DNA of 64,000 nucleotides from Thysanoteuthis rhombus (GCA_963457665.1 OY735228.1:1639673-1703672); one strand, 5' to 3'; shown: positions 35,745 to 48,980, counted from the stretch's first letter. The notes: generated by a model from the sequence alone, not told the origin. Translations and numbers: made by a program.

Positions 35745-38700
35745 CTGAAAAGAGACAAAAAGAAAAGCATAAAATATGAGGAGAATAGCAAATTAAAACA
35801 CTTATCCCAAGCAGCTGATGCAGTGAATTTCTGAAATGTAATTCTGTTTAGCATAACTTTATGATTAAGAACTAGCTGAAATGCCGCCCAACAGGTGAAT
35901 GTACAACCGATGAAAGAGTAAATTCCCTTCCACTAAATTTTGATGTAAACTAATCCATCTTTTACATAATGGAGATTTGCTTAACCTCTCTATCAGAACA
36001 TTTCTCCCTGAAAATTGCGTTTTACCCCACACCAATAAAACTGTTTTAGGCTTTAAATAATTTGAATTTAAAAAAAATAAAAAAATAAAAATTGACAGGT
36101 TTTTATTCAAATTTACTCTCATATTTCAGTTTGTTCGCAGTAAATTAAAGTAAACCAAAGTGAATGTTCTGCAAGAAGTGGCTACTATTTACTTTAACAA
36201 CACCTACTCTACCTACAATTTCAACTAACATTAGCTGAAAATGGGTCACAGAAAATTTGCCAACAATGATTCACTGACAACAAGTTACTGGCAGCAAATT
36301 ACCGATATTTATCGAGATGTATAATTCGAGATACAATTTACCAAGATGTATAATTCACCGAGATCTCTGAAATTACAAAAAGGTCAAGAATTAAAAAGAA
36401 TTTACTGGAACTAGAATATATCTAAAGATTTGGCAATTGTTTGACAGAGAGGGTCAATTTCATAACAAAAAAAGGAAAAAGATTGAAAGGAGAAATTGGA
36501 TAAATGTTTAAAAAAAAAAAAAAAAATCCTATCTTACTACTACTATCTTATTTAATTTTATCCATGTATACTTTTATTTTAACCTTACTTTAGAATTCCC
36601 ATTGCCTGAAAAAAGAATAAAATTATGCCACAGTCTGCATTGACCATTTCTTGACTGGATGGACATTGTAACATATTTATTCTTTTGAAAATAAAATTGA
36701 ATATTTGTTCACGATTGCTCATAACCTTGTTCTTTAGAAAAACATACCCCAGACCCGTAACTTGAATTTCAAGTCTTAATTCTTCCAGTTTAAACAACAT
36801 TTTTGTTTGTGAATTATTTAAGGGAACCTTTATCTATAACCTACTACTAAAAATTAAATTTCACGTAATTGGACTTTTCTTTGTGTAAATAAGTGTTTAT
36901 GATATTCATCTTAAAAACTTTTTACTATTCATGTAAATAACACCTAAAATCCAAGTTTTATGTACTGTAACTTTTTTAGAGTGAATAAAAAAGTTTATCT
37001 GTAAAATTTACTTTACAAACCTCATATAACTGAGATCTGAAACATAAATTTGGTATCTTGTAGTTTAAAGAGTTGTTTTAGGCCTTGAATTAAATTGTCT
37101 TCAATAAAGTAACTCCAAACAATCATTCATTACACAAAACATTTCAGAGTAGTTTGACTTTTCTTCATCTATTTTTACAGTTTTGATAACATCTTTTCTA
37201 CCCACTCCATATTTTCAGGCATTAAATAAAACAACTGATGAATGGAGAGGGCTATTAATAAATAAATAATTCACCCTAATTAATTTCTGTTTAAAAAATT
37301 ACAACTAAATTAAGATGAAGGTAAATAGTAAGTAGTGGTCAAAAGTCAAATAATGATTAATAATATTTTATCATTGAAAAAGTAAATACGAATATCTGAA
37401 ATTAAATTAATATCGTTTAAATATTCGAAATGACACTGATCTATGACATGAAAATAGAAAAATCAATTGATGAAAAACATGTTTAAACTGTAATATACCC
37501 CATATTTTTTACGCACCTTTGCTCTATCTAGTGTAAATAAAAAAGGTTTGTGGAATTTATTTTGTTTCATTCTATAATTTTATTTCATTTTGACCTTCTG
37601 AGTAGTTTGTACATCTGAATAAATAGTACACATCGTTGAAGTGTTTGCAGTGAATCACTGGGATACCTCTGGAACCACTCAGATGTTTGCCCAGCTATAT
37701 GGAGCCTACGGACATAAAACTTAGAGTCAAGTAATGATTCAAAGTTTTACAACTGTAGGATCCATGCAACTGGAAATAACTGTTCAAAGGATGGTTATTT
37801 CAGCTAACTATACATAAAAATAAATAGTATAAGAAAGTTCAGTGACGAGAGAGTTAATTCCCTTGCACTCAAACTCTTCCATTATAAGGAAGCAAAAAAT
37901 ATTTAGATTCAATAGAAAAAAAGTACATTTATAATTGAATAGAGTCACTGAAAAGGCATCTTTGGTGGCCTTCAAACTAAATATCAAGTCACCAACTATG
38001 CAAAGGATTTATATTATATTCATTTGCTTATTTCTAATCAAGTGTTGACACAACTGAGTTATTTCCATTTGTCAGACATTTTTCTTTTTGTCAATTTATA
38101 CTTGAATCAATTATTTGCAAACTGGTGCCCTGATTGTACTGAAAATTCTTTTATCTTCCAAGTTATAGCATTCTAATGGTATTGTGGTAACAAAAGTTGC
38201 ACTATGCAGAACCATTTTGCTGTGTTACAATAACAAATCCATAAAGAAACATACCGAAATCAGATTATTTCAACAGATATATTACAAAAATATTCCAAAT
38301 GTTCAGCAATTTTTCAGGTGTATAACACAAATATCCTGACTGATATATAGAGATGGACATAAATTTGTTGTAGACCAAAGAAGCAAGTGGGAAATCTGAG
38401 CAATGTTTAGGAAGACATTTGTTTCACCCAGGACTGGCCCAAGGCATTGGCAGTCTCCTAGGGCACCAAATGCTAGGGGTGCCCATCATGTGTCTTACTC
38501 AGTAGGACCTTCCAAATATAAATGAGAAAATTAATAATTTAAACAAAACAAAAAGTCGAAATAAGATTTAAAACTCTGATGCAGTGTTGGAACTGGTTTT
38601 TTGTCTTCTATTCCAATAAATTTATTTTCTCAGAGTAAAAAATAAACAAGATAGTACTATACTTTAAAAGGTGCTGAAGTTCTGCACCAGGAACCCTAGG

Positions 38701-39867
38701 ACCAGCCCTGGTTTCACCACATTCAAAGAACCAGAAAAAGAAATCCCAGAAAATCCTTACCAAGTAGAAGTGAGAAAAGAAGTCTTTGCCAAAAACAACA
38801 AAAGTCAAATCTTAATTTTTAATTCTATTTTTAAAAGTTCAATATTTTTTTCTGGGTGTCATTAATTATAAAACGATTTCATCCTAAAAATAAAAATAGT
38901 AAGTAGTATTTGCAGGTATGGTTAAGTAGTGAGAACAAAAAAAAGGTAAAGTTTGCAATACAATACAAGACCATTTATCCAAATGTCAAGAAATTGGAAT
39001 TATCTGGAAACTGGCAGCCTTTAGTGATCTGCTTCTTGAATGCTCTTTGTTTTAATTCCCATAGCAATGGTTAAATTGTCTTCAGATGAAGATTAGTGAA
39101 TTAAATTGACTGAACTGACCCTGTTCTCAAGTTGATTAATTTGTATACGTTATAAACAGTTTCATTCGTCAATTTTCTTCATTCACTATTCATCATAAAT
39201 ATTTTATTGTCTACAATTTGAAAATTCCAAGTCGATTAATAAAGATCAAAGAAACTCTGTTTTAGAAGTGTATTAATTTGTATCTGTAAAATACAATTTC
39301 ATTTCTTACTTATAATTGTTTTTGTTTTTTTTAAATATTTCAAGTATATATCAAGCCTTGGTCCAGAAAATCCAGATATGTGAGTTGCTTACAGTCCAAT
39401 ATTTACCCTTACAATAAGTCCAGTAGTGTACAGAATTAGTATTTGAAGGTATAATTAAGTAAAAACACAACAGTCAAATCAGTGATATTTGACATTTTTA
39501 GTTACAAGAACAAAAGACCAAGGTATCAGATTTACTTGGATTTTTAACTCTTAGATTCATATAAAAAAATTTGAATGTTACCATGAGTGGAATAAATACT
39601 GATTAACGTTACCTCTCTTCAACCTTCAAAAAAGGTAATTTGTTTTTAAAAATCCCATTCATAGAAGAGTCCCAATTTTGAGCGGTCTCAAGTGGTTTAT
39701 GAAATTTAGGTCAGAAGCATAGACATGAGTGATTTATAATTGATCTCAATTTTTGCATGAGAAAGTCAGTTACCATTTTGGCTGGTCAAAATTACAATTC
39801 TTGTCATGAAACACTAGTCTATGAACCATCACTTAGCTGATGATTACCATAGGTGTATAAGAAGCTT

Positions 39868-40272
39868 GGCTGATGACTGCTACTGATACTATAAGTGTGA
39901 CAGACACAGGAGGAAAGGAGAGAGGATAAAAAGTTAGGTAGTTTGATAATAGAGTAGGAAGCAAAAGGGAAGATAAAATTAGGTAGTTTATTCAGAGAGT
40001 AAAGCGAGGTGAGAAAAGAAAATTAGGTAGTTTAATAAGTGGGTAGGAAAGGAAAGGGAGAGAAAGAAAGTTAGGTCATTTAATAACAGAGTGGGAAGCA
40101 AGAGGAGAAAAAAGGTAGCTTAATGAGAGAGTAGCAAATAAGAAGGGAGAAAAGAAAGTTAGGTAGTTTAATAATAAGGTATGGAGCAAGAGGGGAGAAA
40201 AATTAGGTTTAATAAGAGTAGAAATTGAGAAGAGTTGGTGGCTGCTACTGATACTATGAGTGTGACAGAAAC
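39868..40272 (+). repeat. Dispersed element with internal ~45-bp tandem repeat, copy 1
   Basis: Seven degenerate units of 42-48 bases carry AAAGTTAGGTAGTTTAATAA and GAGTAGGAAGCAAGAGGGG words. They are framed by GACTGCTACTGATACTATAA then GTGTGACAG on the left and GGCTGCTACTGATACTATGA then GTGTGACAG on the right, a direct repeat. A second copy, reversed, is at 60691-60955. Confidence 0.8.
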
Positions 40273-41724
40273 GGCTCTTATCATATGTATGATTCAACTG
40301 TCAGATTTCCGAATATTCTCTCTTAATGAGGACTAAACTTTCCTGTAACTGAATTTAGATTTTGCTCGAATCTAATGATGTAACTAAGTATTAGTAAATG
40401 AAATAGCATGTTAAATAAAAGCTCTAAGTGAGATTTGATATCATATCCCTTTTACCTGGGGAAGCCTGTCCATACACGACAGGTTTTTACCTTTGAACAA
40501 CTCAACCAACGGTTGCAGAAGATCAAATAAACCATACGAACTAATTCCTTATTTTTCCCCCAATCACTTTGCAGTATCTAATTCTATGTTTTGTTTTTAC
40601 GTACACCGGTAGTATTTTCATTAGAAATATCATCTTGAATTTCTATTAGATGAAGCATAGTCAACCATTGTTAATTGTTTTTCACTTCATCTTAATCGAA
40701 TCACTTCAGTTACACCAAACCAGCTAGATGGGTTACAGATTGTTCTCTCTTTGCTTGTCTGTGTGCATGTCTAGGGACACTCCTGGTCTCATTTTGGGGG
40801 CTACGACCTTGGAAACTTGCATGAGTACACCACTAGGCACCATCTAAGAAGACCCTCCCCCCCCGAAGAAAAAATGCTTTTGGAGTTTCTATGGTAATTT
40901 TGGATTAATGATGCTCAAATCTTGTCCTGGTATTTTTTTCTCAATGATTTTAAGGATAATTAGTTCTGGTACATGAGTAGGCTCTGGTGATTCTATTATG
41001 TAAGGAACAGATATTTCAGTTGCTTTTCATCACAACAATTGAGGCTGTCATTCTATAGCCATTAATATACAGCATATGTTCAAAAAGGGATGCGAGTTAG
41101 AGTCTTGCCAAGGAATCTGTAGTTTACTGATGACAATTCAATGCATCATTCATTTTATTACCGTTGCTTTTTATTGCAACACTTGATTTATTTTAAATTT
41201 TACAACTGTCAAATAAGCTTCAATTTTTGACAAGTATTTCTTTCATCTTATCATTTTTGCTCTTCATCATAACACTCAGGTCATTTCTATGTTCTAAAAT
41301 GGTCAAATAAGCCACAAGTATCATCGGAAATAAAAACAAAAAGAAAAGAAACTATGGAGTACCACAATTGCCCACATTCAGATGGGCCATTTGTGACGTA
41401 GAGAGTGAAAGAGAGATAGATAAATAACCTCCAACAAGATTTGAGCTCAGATCTTTTATCCTTGGGAGCATGTTTGATATGGAATTCCATTACCAATCTG
41501 GCCAGAGAGGCTAGCCAAATCTAGCCATATCCTTCTCATCTGAAGCGTCATGCTATACCATATATGCCAGACATATATCGATGGTCTGTGAACTAGTAGT
41601 CAAAGATATAATAGTCGTTAAATTGTCTAAATTTCTTGGATGAAGCATTTTTATAATTAATTCTAGACTAGTTTACCTTTCATCTTATTATTTTTGCTCT
41701 TTTCTCCTGATCCATGCTGCTTAC

Positions 41725-42124
41725 TTAACCCTTTCAAGGACAAATCTATCAAGGTGCCTCATTTCTGTCCCTTTATATTTCTAAAAGAGATCTACAGAAG
41801 ATATATATCCCAGCAATAATGATGGAAACCTTAGGGTACAGGGTGTTAGCCAGCATACTTACAAGACATTTAATGGCTAATTCTCAAAAGAAAGCTAATT
41901 CCAGTTTCCCAATCAAACACTAAACGTTTTGTTCAGTTTGTTTTTAAAAAAAATAAATCTTAGTGTCCTTCAAGCAATTTTTTTCAGTTTTAAAAAACAA
42001 ATTAAATACAAATATGAAAATGTGGACATTGGGAAAAACTTTCCAATTCTACAAACACAATTGGGAAATTGAATTCCTAGCCAACACCCTGGATATATGT
42101 CTCAGGCATCTTGAAAGGGGTTAA
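41725..42124. mobile_element. TTAA-bounded MITE, 400 bp, with a nested element
   Basis: It begins TTAACCCTTTCAAGGAC and ends CTTGAAAGGGGTTAA, inverted termini with TTAA. Subterminal GATATATATCCCAGC and GGATATATGTCTCAGGC differ. A relative of the right end lies at 54185 (TTAACCCTTTTGAGACTCC then TGAGACATATCC). A second inverted-repeat element sits inside. Confidence 0.75.
41839..42091. mobile_element. Nested MITE, CAGGGTGTTAGCCAG termini
   Basis: The left end is CAGGGTGTTAGCCAG and the right end CTAGCCAACACCCTG, inverted with few mismatches, 253 bp apart. It lies wholly inside the 400-bp TTAA element. Its target duplication is not clear. Confidence 0.7.
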
Positions 42125-42236
42125 CAGTTACAGAATGTAAGAATGACCTGAGCCTCCATTTATCTGAATTAAGTTCAAGCATTGATTAATCGTGAGTAGC
42201 AAAGGTAGGGATCAAAGAGACAAGAAAAAAGTAGAT

Positions 42237-42965
42237 TAATAGAAAAGAAAAAAGAAAAAAGAAAAAAGAGAAAAGAAAAAAGAAAAAAGGAAAAGAGAAA
42301 AGAGAAAAGAGAAAAGAAAAAAAAATTTTTAAAAAAAGAAGGAAGAAAGAAAAAAATAATATTTAAAAAAAAAGAAGGAAGAAAGAAAAAAATAATATTT
42401 AAAAAAAAGAAGGAAGAAAGAAAAAAATAATATTTAAAAAAAAGAAGGAAGAAAGAAAAAAATAATATTAAAAAAAAAGAAGGAAGAAAGAAAAAAATAA
42501 TATTAAAAAAAAGAAGGAAGAAAGAAAAAAATAATATTAAAAAAAAGAAGGAAGAAAGAAAAAAATGATATTAAAAAAAAGAAGGAAGAAAGAAAAAAAT
42601 AATATTAAAAAAAGAAGGAAGAAAGAAAAAATAATATTAAAAAAAAGAAGGAAGAAAGAAAAAAATAATATTAAAAAAAAGAAGGAAGAAAGAAAAAAAT
42701 AATATTAAAAAAAAGAAGGAAGAAAGAAAAAAATGATATTAAAAAAAAGAAGGAAGAAAGAAAAAAATAATATTAAAAAAAGAAGGAAGAAAGAAAAAAT
42801 AATATTAAAAAAAAGAAGGAAAAAAGAAAAAAATAATATTTAAAAGAAGGAAGAAAGAAAAAAATAATATTTAAAAAAAAGAAGGAAGAAAGAAAAAAAT
42901 AATATTAAAAAAAAGAAGGAAGAAAGAAAAAAATAATATTAAAAAAAAGAAGGAAGAAAGAAATC
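42237..42965. repeat. Minisatellite, 32-35-bp unit, about 19 copies
   Basis: The unit is GAAGGAAGAAAGAAAAAAAT followed by AATATTAAAAAAAA. Period is 35 in the left part, 34 or less to the right; the first 70 bases are GAAAA-type units. In Nedd4 sense it is a T/C-rich array ending about 25 bases from the microexon donor. Confidence 0.95.
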
Positions 42966-42989
42966 TAATGATTTTTTCTTTTTACTTAC

Positions 42990-43019
42990 TTCAGGAGGAT
43001 TTGCAGTTACAAAACGTAT
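42990..43019 (-). CDS. Nedd4: Nedd4 microexon, 10 codons
   Basis: 30 nt, residues 223-232, reading IRFVTANPPE. It has a T-rich tract and TTTAG before it and a strong GTAAGT donor after it, and it is phase 0 on both sides. Both neighbouring exons also join in frame without it, so it could be a cassette exon. Support comes from splice sites and phase only; I know no family residues for this linker. A long pyrimidine-rich tandem array (transcript sense) starts about 25 bases after its donor. Confidence 0.6.
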
Positions 43020-43937
43020 CTAAACAAAAAAAATAAATGAAAAAAAATTTTTTTCTTTGGTTCAAAAGAACTTGCTTGAAAGATGCCTAAAATCCACACA
43101 ACAATTAGCAATGTGCAGATGTCTCCAGTCACACTAAGGGATGCAACTGATGTAATAAAAAAGGTTTCATGTTCGGATGACATGATAAAAATGCTGAATT
43201 TAAAGAACAATAAAAAAACAAAACAAGTAACAAAAACAATTTTTTAAAAAAATGCCTGTGGTTGTTGCAATATAAGGACTGTTCAATTGAATATTTCATT
43301 TCTATTAAATATTTTACTTCATTTTAAAAAAAACAAAACATTTTTATTATAGCCACTTTTAGCACCGGTATGTATGAACTATATTTACATATCTGGTCAT
43401 TTATAGGAACATCTTAAGTAGATTTATTATGACAAGATGAAGTGTGGTCGCTTTTATCTTTATTTTCTACATTCATAAAATGCTAAGCGTATCCATATAT
43501 GCCTTCTTTTTTTTTTTGGTGGCATAGCTAAACTATTTCATTATATTGTAATTATTTGCAAAAGTAAATACGGAAAACTACTCTATAATTAACATTTGAT
43601 ATACCTGGAGTAATCTCCCTCAAGAAATCAGATCATTATATTACGGAGACCCATCCCACTATTATGATTGGACTGGAAATTGCTTTATTCTTCATTTTAA
43701 TGGTATTGCACCAATAAAAATTGTGATATGAGGTGGCATTTTTGCTGTGTTACTGTAATATGCAGAAATCATATCATCATAATATAGATTGTAACCGCTG
43801 GGAAAATTTCTGTTCCACTGATGGATGAACAAGTGGGGTATGTACATGGGGGGGGTGTAAGGGCTGTTGAAATAGAAGGAAATATGAGATGCTTGCTATT
43901 TGAAATTTTTTATTTTTTTAAATTTTGGATTTCTAGA

Positions 43938-44125
43938 GAAACAGGCCTGTTCAGTCACCCATTAGAAATTGGTATGTGACTAATGTTTTTTTGCAGCATG
44001 CTATGTTGGGGGTGATTAATTGAAAAAAAAAAAACAAAAAACAAAAACCCTACCGGACACAAACTAAAAGATCAACATAACAGAAACATACAATGTAACT
44101 TGAACCCCACCCTCATTTTGGAGGG
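43938..44125 (+). repeat. ~300-bp dispersed repeat, copy A
   Basis: Shared words with 56757 and, reversed, 59060-59330: ATGTTGGGGGTGATTAATTG, ACCGGACACAAACTAAAAGA, TGAACCCCACCCTCATTTTG. No terminal inverted repeat was seen. Confidence 0.6.
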
Positions 44126-44640
44126 GGGTATATATTAAGGCAGAGTCCAGTCCGACAACAAGAATACCAAGAGCTAATTTTTTGTTAGAATGCACTTAAA
44201 CAAAGCGTTTTACTCATTGTGAAACTGCCGTACTCATAATACAAAAATTCCCTAAAAAGGAACTTGTTCAATCTCCTGACCCCCGCTCCAACCCAAAATA
44301 ATGGCTTCTACTCTAACTTATAAAACACAAACCATTAATCGGTGAAAAAAAAGGTCTCAATGGATTACATTTCATGGAAGGGTGCACCAGGAGCAATTTT
44401 AGGGAAGATTCAGGAATATTTTTTTGATCAAAAAATATTTTCATACATCAAGACAATAGTTCCAAAATTGAAGTGTCAAAACTTAGTTATTTCCCCTGCA
44501 TCGTGGTTATATATGAACGGATTCTCATCCAGTTTTTAACTAATTGATGACCGAGGTATACACTCTCTGAGTGCTCTCTAGTTTCATTAGGGGCAGGAAA
44601 TATAATGCAAGTCAAAATCTAGACATTCTTAGTTCAACAA

Positions 44641-44684
44641 AAAAAAAAAAAAAAAAAAAAAAAACAAAACAAAAAAAAAAAACA
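44641..44684. repeat. Poly(A) run
   Basis: About 40 As with two or three Cs. It may be the tail of a retroposed sequence, but nothing recognisable precedes it. Confidence 0.85.
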
Positions 44685-45608
44685 GTGAATAACAACTGAA
44701 TAGAAATTATGACCCCCCCCCCGGCTCACCCCCGAACTCTTTCAAATTTTATTTTATTCCTATTTATATGAAGTATCGTAAACCATCATCATCATCAACT
44801 TTTTTCACAACTATCCACCTTCATCTTAATTGTTGTTGCTTTTTGATGGCAACTGAACTCACAACCGGATCCTCTTCAGCAGGGAGTAAATAAATCAACT
44901 GCGTGAAATAGAATGTAGAATTCTTTCTTCCGATCCGTGCTATTAACTTAATCAATTGCTGTAGGAGGGAAACCAGCCTGAGTTTAGACGTGATATAAAG
45001 GAAAGACAGTTAATATGAAGGTGGATAGTAGCAAAAAAATAAATGATAGAGAAGTCTGTGTTGAACCTAAAAAGCAAACTAGATAAATGAATACAAGGAT
45101 TTACAACATGCTTTTCCTCTGGCTCTACTCTCAAGGGATTAGCTATTTATTCACCACCCCCACAAGGGTGGAATGGGACACAAGGTCAAGTTTAGTGCAC
45201 GGACCCTTATGTGTATGTATGGGTGGTTTTTTGTTTTTTTTGCCAGAAACTGTCTAGTCCTCTTGACACTTCCCTTTGGGATACTGCAGAATTTTTTTCG
45301 TAGATCTGTGTATCAAGCTGATATGGTATATCCAATGACAAAATAGGTTGATTATCATCCAAATCTAGTTTGGTGTGCTGATAAGTTATAGTAGATGACA
45401 ACAGCATGGCTAAGGGAGTTGGGTGTTTGTGCGGTGGGATGGGGCCAAAAGACCTATGCTCCACTTTATGAATTTCCTAACAGAGGCCCTGTACATGTTT
45501 TTCCACTGTCGAAACTAAAACAAAAAACCCAAACTTGTAAAAGTTATGAATTCAATTTTGTTTTTTTTTTCTCTTCCTATTGATGTGTTGCAATTGAAAT
45601 TCACTTAC

Positions 45609-45759
45609 GGCTGCTGGACCCTCTTCAACCCCTTCCACTTCTGCGGGATTCAAACTGATTGTATCCTCTTGGCTAATATGTCTGCGCTGTCGGTACAATT
45701 GGGCCACCTCTATAGTACGTTGTCGTTGCAACTCCACTTGCGACTGCTGCACTGCTGGC
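45609..45759 (-). CDS. Nedd4: Nedd4 exon: charged helical linker between WW2 and WW3
   Basis: 151 nt, residues 172-222. It starts PAVQQSQVELQRQR, continues VAQLYRQRRHISQEDTIS and ends EEGPAA. The segment is rich in Gln, Arg and Glu and probably helical. RQRRHIS is a basophilic-kinase-like site, in the position where NEDD4L has SGK/14-3-3 phosphosites (inference). Acceptor TTTCTTAG, donor GTAAGT. Confidence 0.9.
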
Positions 45760-46260
45760 CTAAGAAAGAAACAAAACACGCGCAATAAATAAGAATTCTG
45801 AAAGAAAAAAAAAAGAAAGAGAAAAAGTGACTCTACAAGGTGTGGTTATTTGAGAACAAGACTTGGCTTGTTCAAGCTGAACCACGGCACGGTCAATTCA
45901 TACCATGTGGTTCACACTTGTGTGCTGTGGTTTGACAATCATAAGCCCAGTCTCATTTTTGATAAGCCACACCTTTTATGTGTCAGTTTATAAGATCTGG
46001 AGATGAGGTCATTCTTTTTTCTTTTTTTAGAATGAATTTGTACGTTTCATTGCCCACTGTCCACAGGTAAGTCGTCCCATCAAGGAGTGTTGTTGAGGCA
46101 GTAGTCTAGAGGAAAATTTTAGGCAGAAAAGTCAAATGGAAACGCTACTTTCTCGGTTCACGTATTTTTCAGGAAAACAATTTGATGAATTTGTCAAACA
46201 AAATATTTTTGATTGCTTTTGAAATTTGGAACAAATAAAAAACGAAAATAAAAATTTTTT

Positions 46261-46665
46261 GTCTGGATTTTTGAGATTATGAATAATTATTAAACAAGGA
46301 TTTATTCGGACAAGTGTCCTCATCTTGATTGTAATAGTTACAATGTTTCTACCATTGTACTCTTTTGCCTTCTTCAGGGGTCTGTCTTAGCTGGTAACCT
46401 TCTGGGAGACAAAACTGTTTATTTAATTCATGTGGGTAGATTGTTCTCATTCCACTGTCCATGCCAGAGGATATTTCACATCGGTTGATTCTCCTAGTTA
46501 ATTCTGTTCAAATTCATCAGAAGGTTACTGACCTTGACATACACCTGAAGAAGGTTAAAAGGTACAATGGCCGAAACATTGTGATTATAACAACCAAAAT
46601 GAGGACACTGGTCAGAGTAAATCAATGAATAATAATGATCGATTCCCTATCTTGAAAATTCAGAC
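46261..46665. mobile_element. Foldback MITE (CCTCATCTTGG family), copy a, about 405 bp
   Basis: The long arms are inverted: GTCTGGATTTTTGAGATTAT, AAGTGTCCTCATCTTGATTG and ACAATGTTTC on the left against GAAACATTGTGATTATAACA, ACCAAAATGAGGACACT and CTTGAAAATTCAGAC on the right. Each arm is over 100 bases, with a roughly 150-base centre. Confidence 0.82.
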
Positions 46666-47240
46666 AAAAGTCAAGTTTTCAAACATTCCATTTAAAAACA
46701 TTTTTCAAAAAAATAAATAAATAAAAAATAAGTAAAGTAGCTTATTAATTCAAATATTTCAAATTCAGTTTTAAAATACCATCACTTTACATTCATGACT
46801 TACAGATCAATACTTAACTGACATCCGAACTGCAAAACAAAAATTTTTCAAGACACAGAAGACGAATAAAACAATTTGAATAAAAATGAAGTCATTAAAA
46901 CGAAAAACAAATTATTCCAAAAATTAGCACAGAATAACCAAAAAATCAATTAATGTCACAAGGTTCGGAAGATGCCCTTTAGGGAATCGTGTCATAGATT
47001 GGCTTGCACTAGGATCTTTATTTGCAATAAAGGAGACGAACAACTAATAACAACTAAGGCCTAAAGAACTTAACATAAACATAGCAAGATATGCGGTCGG
47101 CCATGCTAATATGCCACTTAAAATAAGGTAAAAATTGATGCCTAGAGAAGCAAAAAAGGGGAGGTCACTCACCCTGCTTCTTGCAATGTTGGCGTGTTGT
47201 GCCTTGCAGAAAATATACTTTTGACGGATGCCAGGCTTTA

Positions 47241-47733
47241 AAAAAATTATCATACACTGATTCACTTGGACTAATGTCTTCATCTTGGTCGTTATAGTCA
47301 CAAAATTTCGGCTGTTGTACCCTCTGACCTTCTCTAGGTGTTTGTCGTAGTGGATAATCTTCCGTGAATCTTTAACTCAATCCTTTACTCAATCCACGAA
47401 GGCAGATTGTTCTCACTCCCCAATCAATACCAGAGGATATTTCATATAATTCTTCCAAGTAAATTCATCTGTACGATGTTGCTCATCTGCCCCCACCCCA
47501 TTGAACACGAGTACATGACTTTATTTTTGCATTATCCAACCCAGGGATTGAACTCATGCCAGTCAGGTTACTAGCTGTGTTCAACCAATAATTTTATCCA
47601 CTACGCCTTATGTCTCATGGGAAGAAGGCCGGAAGTTACAGCAGCTGAAAAGTTGGGACTATAACAACCAAGATGAGGACCCCAGTTCAAGTAAATCAGT
47701 GTATGATAATAATTATAATTCCTCATCTTTAAA
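47241..47733. mobile_element. Foldback MITE (CCTCATCTTGG family), copy b, about 490 bp
   Basis: The left arm TTATCATACACTGATTCACT then CTTCATCTTGGTCGTTATAG faces a right arm CTATAACAACCAAGATGAGG then TCAAGTAAATCAGTGTATGA. Its centre has a reversed tRNA-like B box (CCAGGGATTGAACTCATG, near 47541-47558), so a SINE piece may have inserted. Confidence 0.82.
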
Positions 47734-47804
47734 TAAATCATAATTAAAAAACCATAACCAAAATAAATAAATAAATAAAAATGACAAAAAAAAGCTGAGT
47801 AGAT

Positions 47805-47832
47805 ATATATATATATATATACATATATATAT
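47805..47832. repeat. (TA)n microsatellite
   Basis: About 12 TA units with one C, close to the WW2 exon donor on the minus strand. Confidence 0.9.
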
Positions 47833-47893
47833 TTTTTTCCTGAAAGTGAGCTCGGCACAACTGTAGCATGGCAACAGAACTTAGCCATACTCA

Positions 47894-48040
<147 letters not shown>

Positions 48041-48469
48041 TTATGGATGGACACTGGTGCACGTCTGGGTGTTGTGTTTGATTGCGTGTATGGATGGTAG
48101 GAACTGTGCAAATTGGTCGAAACATGGTGGGGGAATAGGGAATGGGGGTGGGGTACACGAGGGGGGAAGGGTTTTGGGGGGAGAGCTACGATTATTGTTT
48201 TATTTTCTCTTTAAAACCTCTTCGCTTTTTATCCCCAGTTCGACTGGTGGATCGTTGGACATAGAGACCTGTTCATGAAAGATATCAGAGCAACAAGGTG
48301 GTTGAAACACAGATTCTTGAAAAAAAAAAAATTTAATTAAATAAATAAAAAAAAGTCAACAATTAAACAATTATGTAAAAAAAAACAAAACAAAACACAA
48401 AAAACAGAGACAGATGGATAGAAAGAGAGAGAAAGAGAGAAAAAGATAAGAGAGAAAAAATACATTTAA

Positions 48470-48690
48470 GCAGAGAGAGAGAGATAAGAAGAGAGAAAAA
48501 ATACATTTAAGCAGAGAGAGAGAGATAAGAAGAGAGAAAAAATACATTTAAGCAGAGAGAGAGAGATAAGAAGAGAGAAAAAATACATTTAAGCAGAGAG
48601 AGAGAGATAAGAAGAGAGAAAAAATACATTTAAGCAGAGAGAGAGAGATAAGAAGAGAGAAAAAATACATTTAAGCAGAGAGAGAGAAAG
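48470..48690. repeat. 41-bp minisatellite, about 5.5 copies
   Basis: The unit starts GCAGAGAGAGAGAGATAAGA and ends AGAGAAAAAATACATTTAA. Units start at 48470, 48511, 48552, 48593, 48634 and 48675, exactly 41 apart and almost identical, so it is recently expanded. Confidence 0.97.
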
Positions 48691-48980
48691 AAGAAAAAAG
48701 TTAGAATCAACATGTTGCTGACCACCATTGCAATTTATAGCTTTTACATTTTAATTTCAGACAATAAAATGTTAATAGCAAGGGAAATAACAACTGATCA
48801 AAGTACCCCCCCCCATCAACTTCGGGATAAGTGTAAAATGCGGTTTCCACTACAGAAGAGGTCAGGAGAACTGTTAGGAGTGGTTTTCTGTGGTGTACGA
48901 CCTTGAGCTTAAAGACAGTGAAGGATAGCTTCAGAATGGAATATATCTTCCGACTAAACCCAGTTTTTGAAAAATACAAG

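Larger units (their letters stand above)
35745..42236. other. Large Nedd4 intron, no gene
   Basis: AT-rich intronic DNA. It holds the 45-bp-period element at 39868-40272 and the nested MITEs at 41725-42124. ORFs up to 85 codons show no family signature. Confidence 0.55.

Noticed and set aside
42237..42965. CRISPR-like array
   Set aside because: Unit lengths vary, there are no distinct spacers and the genome is eukaryotic. It is a purine minisatellite.
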